From Arenibacter catalasegens (GTDB lineage Bacteria; Bacteroidota; Bacteroidia; Flavobacteriales; Flavobacteriaceae), in assembly GCF_002909235.1 (NCBI RefSeq), contig NZ_PHQQ01000024.1, positions 1 to 64,000 on the forward strand: a stretch of DNA of 64,000 bases, read 5' to 3'. A program made the position numbers and the translations under genes. Under the pieces are notes generated by a model. The model worked only from the letters and a program-made list of their open reading frames with translations, was not told the DNA's origin and searched no databases. This document shows, piece after piece, positions 8,858 through 17,691 of this stretch (position 1 is its first letter; each line of letters starts with the position of its first letter).

Positions 8858-9841
8858 TTATATAGCAATTACTTCTTCCTTCTTTCCCAACAAGCGCAGC
8901 ATCTTCATATGGTCCCAAATGGCATGAACGATCGATTTCTTAACATTATAGGGCATACCGTATTCTTCCGCTGTTTCTGATACGATCTTCGTTAATTTTT
9001 TGTAATGAACGTGGCATACATCCGGTAGTACATGATGTTCTACTTGGTAATTTAACCCACCTATAAGCCAAAATATAAGATTGCTATTCGGAGAAAAATT
9101 ACTAGTGGTGGCAAATTGGTGTCCATACCAGTTATCATTTATTACACCCTGCTCATCAGGAAGCGGAAACTCGTTGACAGGCATAATATGTGCAATCTGA
9201 AAAACAATGCTCACCAATAGGCCCGTTACAAAATGCATACTTAAAAATGCCAGTAATATTACCCACCATGAAAATGGCAACATAATCATTGGAAGTATCA
9301 GCGCATAAGAATAATAAAATAATTTCCATGCCGTCATACTGATCAATTTCTTTACATATTCGTGTTTCTTGTCCAAAAATCCCATGTTTTTATAGCGCTT
9401 TAAGCGCACAAAATCCTTGGTGGTAATCCATGATAATGTTGATATTCCGTAAAAAAACCATATGTAGATGTGCTGATACTGGTGTATCCAATAGTGCTTG
9501 GCATGTGGAGAGAATCTCAGGAAAAATGGTGCATTAAGATCATCGTCTGCATGATCAATATTGGTATAGGTATGATGTAGGACATTGTGCTGTATTTTCC
9601 AAACAGATGCATTGGCCCCAATTAGATTGAACGAATAGCCTAACAGTGTATTAATTCTTTTATTTTTTGAATATGAACCATGGATTGCGTCATGCATAAC
9701 GCCCATGCCAATTCCTGCCATTCCTAATCCACTTAATATATACAGCAAAAAAAGTAACCAAACGGTTGTGGCCAGACCTGATGCCAGTATTATTAAGGGG
9801 AGAAAAAATAAGGCCAACATAATTACCGTTTTTACCACCAT
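8858..9841 (-). CDS. Membrane fatty acid desaturase; true N-terminus unclear
   Basis: From ATG 9841 the product is 327 residues: an acyl-CoA/acyl-lipid desaturase with the three His boxes HDAIH, HNVLHHTY and QVEHHVLP, which bind the di-iron centre, and four or more membrane segments. It would introduce double bases into membrane lipids, typically at low temperature. The same frame stays open to a TGA at 9986-9988 and the upstream 48 codons encode a desaturase-like N-terminus (FSKTLRKRVNTYFKTHN just before the ATG), yet contain no ATG, GTG or TTG. The annotated ATG therefore probably truncates the conserved protein, or the 5' end is mutated. Cold-shock gene downstream. Confidence 0.85.
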   Translation of the reverse strand: MVVKTVIMLALFFLPLIILASGLATTVWLLFLLYILSGLGMAGIGMGVMHDAIHGSYSKNKRINTLLGYSFNLIGANASVWKIQHNVLHHTYTNIDHADDDLNAPFFLRFSPHAKHYWIHQYQHIYIWFFYGISTLSWITTKDFVRLKRYKNMGFLDKKHEYVKKLISMTAWKLFYYSYALILPMIMLPFSWWVILLAFLSMHFVTGLLVSIVFQIAHIMPVNEFPLPDEQGVINDNWYGHQFATTSNFSPNSNLIFWLIGGLNYQVEHHVLPDVCHVHYKKLTKIVSETAEEYGMPYNVKKSIVHAIWDHMKMLRLLGKKEEVIAI

Positions 9842-9988
9842 AGTGGCATTGGCGTTTCGACTTTTATTATGTGTTTTAAAATAGGTGTTTACCCTTTTTC
9901 TTAACGTTTTCGAAAAGCTGGGGTTAATGTCTCTTGAAAATTTTGGATTGACTCTGATATGACTTTTTATTTGATTAATGCTTATTCA
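9842..9988 (-). other. Coding-like 5' extension of the desaturase without a usable start codon
   Basis: In frame with the desaturase, the stretch from 9985 reads KSHIRVNPKFSRDINPSF then SKTLRKRVNTYFKTHN, which looks like the soluble N-terminal helix of this family. It is closed at its 5' end by TGA (9986-9988); five codons further up is an ATG (10001-10003) in the same frame (M-I-C-C-F-stop). A nonsense mutation at codon 6 or a rare non-ATG start would explain it. Confidence 0.55.
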
Positions 9989-10372
9989 AAAACAGCATAT
10001 CATTCCTATTAGGAGAAGTGTTGCGATGCTTAAACCGCTTACTATTATATTGAAGCGATATAACCGCACACACTTTATAGACCCAACTACATCTATTAAA
10101 AAAAATGAAGAAAGCAAAAGATTGATTAAAATGGTAAGAAATTAAAAAAAGAAGAGCTATCTAAATACTGAATATTCCAAAAGTAGGCTAAATTGGCGTT
10201 GGTTGGTAGAAAAGCATGTTAAATAGTTGAATAATTGATTTTCAATTTTGTATTTAAGTTTTCACTTATTGTGCTTCCCTCCCATCGGCGTTTGCCAAGA
10301 AAGACAGCGATAGACAATCTTGTCGGCTTGTATTATGCGGTGTTTATCCCAAGATTTCTATTTTTTTAGTCA
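9989..10372. other. Intergenic, no convincing gene
   Basis: A 384-base stretch between the desaturase region and the dispersed repeat. It contains one 39-codon ORF on the plus strand (10026-10145, MLKPLTIILKRYNRTHF...) with no recognisable family and no clear promoter. I do not call it a gene. Confidence 0.5.
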
Positions 10373-10514
10373 ATTACCTCAGGGCAAGCCAATGAGGCAT
10401 CGAAAAGAAACAACTTATAATTTTTCAACGCCCGCCTGAACGGAACGGGCAGGCCTGCCCGTTCCGTTCAGGCGGGCAAGTGTCGGAGCATTCAAATCTT
10501 ACTTAATGAATAAA
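10373..10514. repeat. Dispersed structured repeat, copy A (most complete)
   Basis: One of three related intergenic copies (others at 26136-26275 and 31961-32079). Order: ATTACCTC; hairpin CCTCA-GGGC/GCC-TGAGG (10377-10397); GCATCGAAA linker; a perfect 48-base palindrome (10430-10477, two 24-base arms, no loop); then TGTCGGAGCATTCAAATCT and a TAAA end. Architecture resembles a REP/BIME doublet or small non-autonomous element. The hairpin core matches the one next to the IS200-type tnpA at 18149-18169. Confidence 0.85.
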
Positions 10515-10728
10515 CATGAATACGTGGCATTACCCGAGGGTTGCCACAGGAATATTAAATTTCACCCCCAGCAAACTATGTCAATCACTACTCTATACCC
10601 CTACTGTATTCAAAGCCATGGCATATTCTTAAACTTATAATGATATGTACATTATGAAGGGGATTTTTTACTTAAAAGAAATATTTATTTTTATAGCGGA
10701 CAAATTAGTCTTTTATTAAATTAGGGAT

Positions 10729-10736
10729 TACATTTG
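10729..10736 (+). promoter_or_regulatory. -7 promoter box TACATTTG upstream of the nitric-oxide operon
   Basis: Exact TAnnTTTG match about 150 bases before the cupin start codon. A clear -33 element is not obvious. Downstream, at 10788-10806, AAAAGA and TCTTTT flank eight bases, a possible but unproven regulator site. The long leader contains a 23-codon ORF (10755-10826). Confidence 0.45.
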
Positions 10737-10754
10737 CCACATAATTTATAATCA

Positions 10755-10826
10755 ATGAAGGAAAATCAATTTATAATGGATAAAAAGACCCGAATATCTT
10801 TTAATATAAATCAGCAATTAGGATAA
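10755..10826 (+). other. Possible 23-codon leader ORF
   Basis: ATG at 10755 to TAA at 10824-10826 encodes MKENQFIMDKKTRISFNINQ plus three residues. It lies between the putative promoter and the cupin gene. No family is recognisable; it may be a chance ORF or a leader peptide. Confidence 0.25.
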
Positions 10827-10887
10827 CATCTTTTTGGATGGGCCTAGTTTGCCCTTTAAACTTAGAAACACTAAAAAACACAACCTT

Positions 10888-11229
10888 ATGAACAAAGCAT
10901 CTTTAATTGAGAGTATCACCTATAACGAAGACCACAAGCCCGTGGTTACAGTTTTACTGAAAACGGCCAACACCAAAGAAATACGAATAGTAATGAAAAA
11001 AGGGCAATTCATGAAAGAACACAAAGCCCCCTTTCCTATAATTATTGAATTGTTTGAAGGAGAAATAGAATTTGGCATAAACAGAGAACATCAAACCCTA
11101 AAAAGAGGTGATATCATTGCTTTAGAAGGGAATATCCCCCATGATCTGACCTGTATAACAGACTGTATTATTCGCTTGTCTATTTCTGTACTCGATAAAG
11201 TAGAACGCGTTAACCAAGTTTCCCAATAA
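10888..11229 (+). CDS. Small cupin protein of the nitric-oxide module
   Basis: A 113-residue single-domain cupin. I prefer ATG 10888 (MNKASLIESITYNEDHKP) over the in-frame ATG at 10834, whose extra 18 residues look non-conserved. Strands KEIRIVMKKGQFMKEHKAPFP, ELFEGEIEFGI and LKRGDIIALEGNIPHDL match the cupin two-motif pattern, with one His in each motif (EHKAP, PHDL) that could bind metal. It precedes the NO reductase gene by 23 bases. Small cupins are recurrent partners of qNor and group III globins in this phylum; the exact role (redox or NO sensing, metal handling) is unknown. Confidence 0.8.
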   Translation: MNKASLIESITYNEDHKPVVTVLLKTANTKEIRIVMKKGQFMKEHKAPFPIIIELFEGEIEFGINREHQTLKRGDIIALEGNIPHDLTCITDCIIRLSISVLDKVERVNQVSQ

Positions 11230-11252
11230 TATTTCCCCATAAAATTTACAAA

Positions 11253-13478
11253 ATGAAAAAAACATGGATTGCATTTATTAGTGTTGTAGTACTCTCATTT
11301 ATTGTACTAATATGGGTTGGAACTGAAGTTTATCAAACCCAACCCCCTATTCCCGATTTGGTATTAGTTGAAGATACAGGCCATACCGTTTATACCAAAG
11401 AGGATATTCAAATTGGTCAAAACGTTTGGGAATCTATTGGAGGTATGGAAGTGGGTTCCATTTGGGGACATGGTAGTTACGTTGCTCCGGATTGGACTGC
11501 GGATTGGCTTCATAGAGAAGCTGTTTTCTTATTGGAGCATTGGTCCGAAAAAGATTTTAATACGCCCTATAACAACTTGGATGTAGAAAATAAGGCTGCA
11601 ATTAAGGCGCGTTTGATCAGGGATATTAAAACTAATACATTTAGTAAAAAGAACAAAACTATTACCATTTCCAAAGAGCGTTTAACCGCCATTAAAGCGA
11701 ATATTGAACACTATACCACTATTTTTTCCGAAGGGAAAGAAGAATATGCCATTCCTAATGGTGCTTTGACCGATGCAGTTAAATTGGAACAACTCAATGC
11801 TTTTTTATTCTGGACTTCCTGGGCGGCCAGTACCAACAGGCCAGGTAAAGACTACACCTATACCTCTAACTGGCCTCATGAACCTTTAATTGATAACCTT
11901 ATCACAAAAGATTCCCTTATATGGTCTGGGCTATCCATCGTGTTGTTGCTCCTGTTCATTGGAATACTTACTTTTTATTATTTAAGAAATCATGAAAAGG
12001 GAGAAAGTATCAGCAAACCAAATACCGATCCTTTAACGGGAATGAAATTTGTAAGATCGCAAAGGGCTGTACTAAAATATTTTATTGTCATTTCGCTTTT
12101 AATTGGTTTACAAGTCATTTTAGGAGTTATAACAGTACATTATACCGTGGAGGGTCAGGCATTCTTCGGATTTGATCTGGCAAGCTATTTACCTTACTCT
12201 ATTACTCGAACTTGGCATACGCAATTGGCCGTATTCTGGATAGCCGCTACCTGGCTGGCTACCGGTTTATTTTTGGCGCCCATGATTTCAGGCAAAGAAA
12301 TGAAATATCAAGTTTTTGGCATTAATTTCTTGTTTGGAGCATTGCTAATTATTGTCTTGGGATCTATGTTGGGTGAATGGTTAGGTGTACATCAATTCTT
12401 GGATTTAACCACTAATTTTTTCTTTGGACATCAAGGATACGAATATATGGATCTTGGAAGGTTCTGGCAGCTGTTTTTAGCAGTTGGATTAGTACTCTGG
12501 GTTATTATGGTAAGCAGACATATTATATATGCCATCCGCAAGAACGACTCTTCAAAACATTTATTAATTATTCTTTTAATTTCTGTTATGGCCATTGGAA
12601 TGTTCTTTTTCTCCGGGCTTATGTACGGTGAGAATAGTAGCCTACCAGTTATCAACTATTGGAGATGGTGGCTAGTCCATCTTTGGGTAGAAGGGTTCTT
12701 TGAGGTTTTTGCAACCGTTATTATAGCCTTCATTTTTTCAAGAATGAAAATAATTTCAGAAAAAACAGCTGGTAGGGTATCCGTAGCTTCGGCCGCCATC
12801 TTTTTGGCTGGAGGAATAATAGGGACATTACATCATTTATATTATTCCGGCACGCCCATACAGGCCATAGCCTTGGGAGCTACTTTTAGTGCACTGGAAG
12901 TGGTACCGTTAACCCTAATGGGGTTTGAAATTAGAGAAAACTGGAATCTCTTAAAGAGCAAAGAATGGATGCAAAAATACAAATGGCCCATATTTTTCTT
13001 TATAGCTGTGGCCTTTTGGAATTTTATTGGTGCCGGTGTTTTCGGTTTTCTTATTAATCCTCCTATCGCCTTATATTATATCCAAGGACTCAACACTACC
13101 GCTGTTCATGCGCACACCGCCTTGTTTGGTGTATATGGTATGTTGGGCATGGGCTTCATTTTAATCTGTTTGCGATTTTATTCAAATCGAGTGTGGGAAA
13201 GTAAAAAGCTTTACAGGGCATTTTGGCTATTAAATATTGGGCTGGTAGCCATGGTTCTTTTCAGTTTACTTCCTATAGGAATCATTCAGGCATACACATC
13301 AATAACCAAAGGATATTCTTTTGCCAGGGATTCAGATCTATTGTATTCACCAGTAGTACAAACCTTAAAATGGCTTCGAATGATCGGGGATGTAATTTTC
13401 TCGATTGGGATATTTTATTTCTGTTGGTTTACCATTTCTGAAACTTTATATAATTACAAAAGAAAACATGAAAATTAA
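11253..13478 (+). CDS. norB: Quinol-dependent nitric-oxide reductase, large fused subunit (qNor)
   Basis: A 741-residue inner-membrane haem-copper-family enzyme reducing two NO to N2O with electrons from quinol. The N-terminal part (one membrane segment plus a ~190-residue periplasmic domain, GQNVWESIGGMEVGSIWGHG) is the NorC-like extension of qNor that has no haem c motif, as expected: no CxxCH is present. The remaining residues form about 13 membrane helices with the His ligands TRTWHTQLAVFW, the WVEGFFEVF segment carrying the catalytic Glu, and LHHLYYSG/AHTALFG. It sits between the cupin (23 bases) and globin (8 bases) genes, a compact NO-detoxification operon. Confidence 0.95.
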   Translation: MKKTWIAFISVVVLSFIVLIWVGTEVYQTQPPIPDLVLVEDTGHTVYTKEDIQIGQNVWESIGGMEVGSIWGHGSYVAPDWTADWLHREAVFLLEHWSEKDFNTPYNNLDVENKAAIKARLIRDIKTNTFSKKNKTITISKERLTAIKANIEHYTTIFSEGKEEYAIPNGALTDAVKLEQLNAFLFWTSWAASTNRPGKDYTYTSNWPHEPLIDNLITKDSLIWSGLSIVLLLLFIGILTFYYLRNHEKGESISKPNTDPLTGMKFVRSQRAVLKYFIVISLLIGLQVILGVITVHYTVEGQAFFGFDLASYLPYSITRTWHTQLAVFWIAATWLATGLFLAPMISGKEMKYQVFGINFLFGALLIIVLGSMLGEWLGVHQFLDLTTNFFFGHQGYEYMDLGRFWQLFLAVGLVLWVIMVSRHIIYAIRKNDSSKHLLIILLISVMAIGMFFFSGLMYGENSSLPVINYWRWWLVHLWVEGFFEVFATVIIAFIFSRMKIISEKTAGRVSVASAAIFLAGGIIGTLHHLYYSGTPIQAIALGATFSALEVVPLTLMGFEIRENWNLLKSKEWMQKYKWPIFFFIAVAFWNFIGAGVFGFLINPPIALYYIQGLNTTAVHAHTALFGVYGMLGMGFILICLRFYSNRVWESKKLYRAFWLLNIGLVAMVLFSLLPIGIIQAYTSITKGYSFARDSDLLYSPVVQTLKWLRMIGDVIFSIGIFYFCWFTISETLYNYKRKHEN

Positions 13479-13486
13479 TTCATAGC

Positions 13487-13879
13487 ATGAAACATATAGA
13501 AGATAGAGAAGATGTTAGCTTATTGGTAAATACCTTTTATGAAGGCATCAGGAAAGATGCACTATTGGGACCCATTTTTAATAGGCATATAACCGAAGGA
13601 CAATGGCCTGCACATTTAGAGAAACTTACTGATTTTTGGGTAACTGCGCTTTTTGGTGTTATGTGTTTTAAAGGCAATCCGACACTAGCCCACAGAACAG
13701 TAGACAAGAATTTGAATCATTCCATTGCCCAACATCATTTTCAGCAATGGGTGGCCTTATGGCAGTATACCATAGATTCTTTATTTGAAGGGGTGCTTGC
13801 CAATAGAGCAAAAAAATCCGCAGAAAATATGGCCATAGGACAATTTAATGCTATAAGTAGTTTTAGAACTTCTCATTAA
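13487..13879 (+). CDS. Group III truncated haemoglobin
   Basis: A 130-residue 2-over-2 globin. The N-terminal DREDVSLLVNTFYEGIRKD carries the B-helix aromatic pair (Phe-Tyr, TyrB10), ALLGPIFNRHI and WPAHLEKLTDFWVTALFG follow the group III pattern, and AQHHFQQWVALW contains the proximal His and the invariant Trp. The length is normal. Such globins bind O2/NO; beside qNor it most likely serves NO protection. It starts 8 bases after norB and is followed at once by a strong terminator, so it is the last gene of the operon. Confidence 0.92.
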   Translation: MKHIEDREDVSLLVNTFYEGIRKDALLGPIFNRHITEGQWPAHLEKLTDFWVTALFGVMCFKGNPTLAHRTVDKNLNHSIAQHHFQQWVALWQYTIDSLFEGVLANRAKKSAENMAIGQFNAISSFRTSH

Positions 13880-13883
13880 TTAC

Positions 13884-13924
13884 ATATAAACCACTATGGA
13901 TTTTATATCCATGGTGGTTTATAT
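13884..13924 (+). terminator. Long hairpin terminator after the nitric-oxide operon
   Basis: 18-bp stem (arms 13884-13901 and 13907-13924, one G-T pair) with a TTTAT loop, directly after the globin stop codon. The following T-rich stretch is loose rather than a clean T-run. Confidence 0.7.
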
Positions 13925-14307
13925 ATTTCCTTACTTTTTAGGGATTATAACATTTGAGCAAATATTTTTTTTTGAGTTATAATTTTACCTTTTTTGGGAA
14001 GGCTACAAGCCAATTACTAGTAATTACCGTAAGAAGGAATGTATTCCGAAATTTAATAAATCCGACGCCCTGCAAAACCAATTATAATATCAAGACAATT
14101 TTGTGGTTTAAAAGCTAGCCTTTAGAAGAAAGGAAATCAGTATTGTTCGTTTTCAATAATCTACGCCAACTCTTATTTTATTATACTTAGGTTTTTTATT
14201 GTATTGAGCTAATTTTCAAATTGATAATGGTAAATTATATAATTATTAAAGAATAAATTAGACAAAGCGTAAGAAGTTTACAGAAACAAGAACTTAAAAT
14301 TTATACC
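13925..14307. other. Intergenic, nothing recognised
   Basis: An AT-rich 383-base gap between the nitric-oxide operon terminator and the DUF1328 gene. No ORF with family signals, no long repeat and no clear -7 box seen. Confidence 0.5.
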
Positions 14308-14472
14308 ATGTTAAAATGGACTATTATTTTTGTAATACTCACCATTGTATCCGCAATTTTCGGGTTCGGTGGAATTTCGGCCGCTACGGCAACTATAGCC
14401 AAAATTCTATTCTTTGTCTTCTTAGTATTGGTAATAATATCTCTAATAAACGGAAGAACCAATAAGGTTTAA
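14308..14472 (+). CDS. DUF1328 (YtjA-like) small membrane protein
   Basis: A 54-residue protein made of two hydrophobic helices: MLKWTIIFVILTIVSAIFGF, a short GGISAATATIAKI turn, then ILFFVFLVLVIISL and a short polar tail. The order W-xx-I/F...FGFGGI(A)..AA..AKILFF is the DUF1328 signature. These proteins are widespread, membrane-embedded and of unknown function, often stress-induced. It stands alone; no operon partner is evident. Confidence 0.85.
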   Translation: MLKWTIIFVILTIVSAIFGFGGISAATATIAKILFFVFLVLVIISLINGRTNKV

Positions 14473-14870
14473 CAAGCTGTCAAAAAGTATATAAACGGTT
14501 AATTCCGGTAAAGCAATTAGTGGTTTAATATCAACCTAAAACAAGTAAATGTGGATGCGGATTCATTTAGAACAAGAACGTTTATTGAGTCATATAGAAT
14601 GGTGCGATCCAAGAAGACGCCGGGCATATTTACCGCTTTCGATAAAAGCGATACGGAAAGTTCGCAACTGCCCACAATGGAAAATAGTTTGGTATTACCT
14701 CAATCCAAAAACACTTTCCTTACAGTTTACGATCCACTTGAAAGCATATAAAAAGAAACGCGGGTAACACTTTCACTAAACCCAATAAATTTCCGCCTAT
14801 AACCCCCATTCGATGGCATCTTAGAACCAGAATGATAGCCGATTCTGAGTGCAACACCGTAAGTTTTTAG
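14473..14870. other. Mostly non-coding gap
   Basis: A 398-base gap before the convergent heparinase-like gene. It holds the doubtful ORF listed at 14551-14751 and otherwise nothing I recognise. Confidence 0.4.
14551..14751 (+). other. Doubtful 66-codon ORF, possibly a gene remnant
   Basis: A GTG-started frame (MDADSFRTRTFIESYRMV...LTVYDPLESI) that is open further upstream to a TAG near 14520 without another start codon. The composition is protein-like but I recognise no family, and there is an overlapping ORF in another frame. It could be the 3' remnant of a longer gene or chance. Confidence 0.2.
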
Positions 14871-16808
14871 TTATATTTCTGGTTGTACCGTAATATTTAC
14901 CTCCTGCACAGTACTGTTGCCTAATACTTGAAACCTTATACGATAAAGCTGCTCACCCCAAGTAGAATACAATTTTGAATCGGCTTCAATAGCTATATTT
15001 TCTACTGTAGGTATCAAAATTTCCGGGTCGTACTTTAACAACAACCCGCCTTTCCGCTGCCCAAGTCTTATGTGTCCGGCCTTTATAATTTTGGGTTCTA
15101 GCGCTGCCATAAGATTAAGTTGTGTATCGCCCACATTTTCCAAAAGGGAATACGAATCGGAAATTTCAAATTTTTCGCCCCTAAGCAAAGTATAACTGCG
15201 TTGCCACTGCTTCACTCTGGCTTCTTTGGGATATGCACCGGAGATATCGAGGGAATACGAAACTTTACCTTTCTCAGCGGAATAGGAAGCATTTTGAGCC
15301 TTGTATTCCAAACCGTCTTTTTGGTCCATTCCGTTTATGGTCGGCAGGTTATGATAACCGGATTGCATGGTCCAAATAGAATATCTGTCCTTTCCAAAGG
15401 TTGTGGCCGTATAAGTGTCTACCCCAACATCGATCAGGGCTGGCTTCCCATTGTAGTATAAAATAAATGTGCCCACATCATTGTGGTTATGGCTTTCGGC
15501 ATTGTGGCCACCTTTTGCGGCAAAATAAAAACCATCATGGGTTTCCGCTTGTTCCCGGGCTGCCATTATCTGTGTGTTCGGCAGATATAAATCCTCCAAT
15601 AGCGGTTCCTTGGCCACAGCATTTTTAATTTCATCCAAATTAAACAGGTCATCCAATGCTAATTCTATTTTACCCTTGAAAGTACTTTCCCCAAAATGCT
15701 GTTTTTGGGCCAAAAAAGCCCCAAAACTACTCATGATGGAATCGTTAATGCGTTTCCCATAGCGGTAAATGGTACCCGGCCGTGATTTTAGTTTGGCCGA
15801 AGCATCTGCAAAATTTACAAAATACTCCCCGTTTATATAGGCCTTATAAATATACTTTCCTATATTCTGTACAAGTTCTTCATTGTAGATATCTATTTTA
15901 CCTTTGCTTCCTTTATACAACAGTTCTAAATAATCGAACAGCTTACCGCCCGCATGGCTCCAGTAAGATGGACCTTCTTCACAGCCCCCGTCATCTTTGT
16001 AATAATTCATAAACTCATCAACCGAGAGCATACTCTTTTGCACATTTATACTTCGGGTTATGGAATCATTCTCCAATAGTAGAATACAGTTTAGGGCATT
16101 ATAGTTGCACCAAGGGTTCCAATTGTTTACACTCTCATTGGTATAGCCCATCCAGCCAAAATCATTTCTGGTGTAATAAGGTTTTAATAATTTCTTATCA
16201 ATTTCAAATCTTAACCTCTTTAGTATCAATGGATTAACCTTATTTATTTCCTCTTCTAGAAAATGGTGTGTCCATGCCAGGTTGGCCGCCACTTTGCCTA
16301 CTCCCAGGTCAATCGTAGGTTCAAGCACATCGGGCAATCCTGCACCGGCACGCTGAAGTCCTAAATGGGCCGAATTGCCCCAATAAGTTTGCTCACTGTA
16401 GTAGAATATACCGTTTATGATATCCTTTAAAAATCGACCCTTTCCTTCTACCAATTCACCCAAGACCAGCGCTTCAAATGCCTGAATGTTTTCCCTATAC
16501 GGTTTCTCCATAATGGTTCTACTTCCGCTCTTGGTAAATTCCAAATAGTGTGAAACGGGAATATATTTCCAGTTGTACTCCAAATAACTTTCTCCTTCCT
16601 TTATGTAAGCCTCTCTCAGGTTTTGGGGAATCTTTTCCCATTGCTCACGATTCTTATATTCTGGATAAGGTACCCAGGATTGGTCCTTTACCACATATTT
16701 TTTAATGGTGTCGTAGGAATAGTTACCGCTCAATAAGTTTCTATAAGCCTGGGCATTGGCAAACTGTACGTTGATAGAAAGAATGAAAAGAAATAGTACT
16801 GTTCTCAT
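14871..16808 (-). CDS. Heparinase II/III-family polysaccharide lyase-like protein
   Basis: A 645-residue secreted protein with a signal peptide (MRTVLFLFILSINVQFANAQ). The N-terminal half is an alpha/alpha toroid (AANLAWTHHFLEEEIN, NNWNPWCNYNALNCIL, EGPSYWSHAGGKLFDYL), with the Asn/Tyr/His typical of the catalytic groove; the C-terminal half is a beta-sandwich with the family hallmark ESHNHNDVGTFILYYNGKPALIDVGVDTY. It probably cleaves an acidic polysaccharide by beta-elimination in the periplasm or at the cell surface; the substrate cannot be read. No SusC/D genes are nearby, so it is not in a classical polysaccharide utilisation locus. Confidence 0.88.
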   Translation of the reverse strand: MRTVLFLFILSINVQFANAQAYRNLLSGNYSYDTIKKYVVKDQSWVPYPEYKNREQWEKIPQNLREAYIKEGESYLEYNWKYIPVSHYLEFTKSGSRTIMEKPYRENIQAFEALVLGELVEGKGRFLKDIINGIFYYSEQTYWGNSAHLGLQRAGAGLPDVLEPTIDLGVGKVAANLAWTHHFLEEEINKVNPLILKRLRFEIDKKLLKPYYTRNDFGWMGYTNESVNNWNPWCNYNALNCILLLENDSITRSINVQKSMLSVDEFMNYYKDDGGCEEGPSYWSHAGGKLFDYLELLYKGSKGKIDIYNEELVQNIGKYIYKAYINGEYFVNFADASAKLKSRPGTIYRYGKRINDSIMSSFGAFLAQKQHFGESTFKGKIELALDDLFNLDEIKNAVAKEPLLEDLYLPNTQIMAAREQAETHDGFYFAAKGGHNAESHNHNDVGTFILYYNGKPALIDVGVDTYTATTFGKDRYSIWTMQSGYHNLPTINGMDQKDGLEYKAQNASYSAEKGKVSYSLDISGAYPKEARVKQWQRSYTLLRGEKFEISDSYSLLENVGDTQLNLMAALEPKIIKAGHIRLGQRKGGLLLKYDPEILIPTVENIAIEADSKLYSTWGEQLYRIRFQVLGNSTVQEVNITVQPEI

Positions 16809-17035
16809 AGTAGGTTTCGGTTGGTTTTAAGTTTAGAAGAACAAATTCCATTGCCAACTTCTAAATCTCTTCTGGAAAGATGGGAATAATAATTTAATTG
16901 TCATTAAAAATTTCTGAATTATCGATTTTCAACGTCGCTTAGAAATCTGTATGTGCGTTGACAAATAAGTACTTCGAACTTAAAGAACTACATATGTGTG
17001 TTGATCTATTGGCTTAAATGCAAAACAATAAAAAA

Positions 17036-17062
17036 GAGGATAACTATAAAATAATTACCCTC
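17036..17062 (-). terminator. Terminator of the DUF6515 gene
   Basis: Imperfect 12-base arms (GAGGGTAATTAT / ATAGTTATCCTC on the minus strand, two mismatches), loop TTT, followed by a T-run on the minus strand. It lies about 35 bases past the DUF6515 stop. Confidence 0.65.
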
Positions 17063-17094
17063 CTTTCTCCACTAATCAACCAATCTAACTATCG

Positions 17095-17691
17095 TTATTC
17101 CATATCTATAATGCCCACAACTTGGTAGGCCCGGGTGCCATCCACTTGTATTTTTTCGTAGATTATGTTCGCATATTCGTAATAGGCCAATCCATCTATG
17201 GCGATTTTTTCATAATCTTCCGGTAATTCATAGACTATGGTTCCTATTTCTGGCTCAACAACCTCATATTCATTATTTATTTGAATATAAAATATCCCTT
17301 GAGCATTAAAATAATTATAACTATTGAACCTAACCCGTTTATAATTTGGCGGTAAGCTGTTCAATCTAAATCCTATTTTTGGAGCAATTACAATATAGTG
17401 GCCTCTAGATTGCGTATAATATTTGTTGTTGGCATAGTAGTAGTTCTGACCGCTATACTTAATAATTTTTCTATTCGGTACCGAACGCACTGAAACTACT
17501 TTCCGCGTTGGAGTTTTATAGGTAACCTTTGTACTAGGCACCCTTTTGCTTACCGTCTTTTTGACTGTGGTGGTCTTGGTAACACTTGTGGTTCTTGAAT
17601 TTGAGTTACCACGCGATTGCCCTGAAGCTTGTGTAACAAAAGCTATTATAACTAATGATGATAAGGCGTATCTTTTAATAAATGTTTTCAT
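17095..17691 (-). CDS. DUF6515-type secreted protein
   Basis: A 198-residue protein with a signal peptide (to ASGQS), a low-complexity basic Ser/Thr/Lys/Val-rich linker (residues 28-78, TTSVTKTTTVKKTVSKR...), then three copies of a short Tyr-rich beta unit: GQNYYYANNKYYTQ, SYNYFNAQGIFYIQ and GLAYYEYANIIYEKI, each followed by a PP/LPE-x-Y segment. This is the DUF6515 pattern (YYxxNNxYY repeats), found in periplasmic or surface proteins of Bacteroidota; function unknown. No operon partners. Confidence 0.75.
   Translation of the reverse strand: MKTFIKRYALSSLVIIAFVTQASGQSRGNSNSRTTSVTKTTTVKKTVSKRVPSTKVTYKTPTRKVVSVRSVPNRKIIKYSGQNYYYANNKYYTQSRGHYIVIAPKIGFRLNSLPPNYKRVRFNSYNYFNAQGIFYIQINNEYEVVEPEIGTIVYELPEDYEKIAIDGLAYYEYANIIYEKIQVDGTRAYQVVGIIDME

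Noticed and set aside
10026-10145. 39-codon ORF upstream of repeat copy A
   Set aside because: No family, promoter or conservation evidence; length is within chance.
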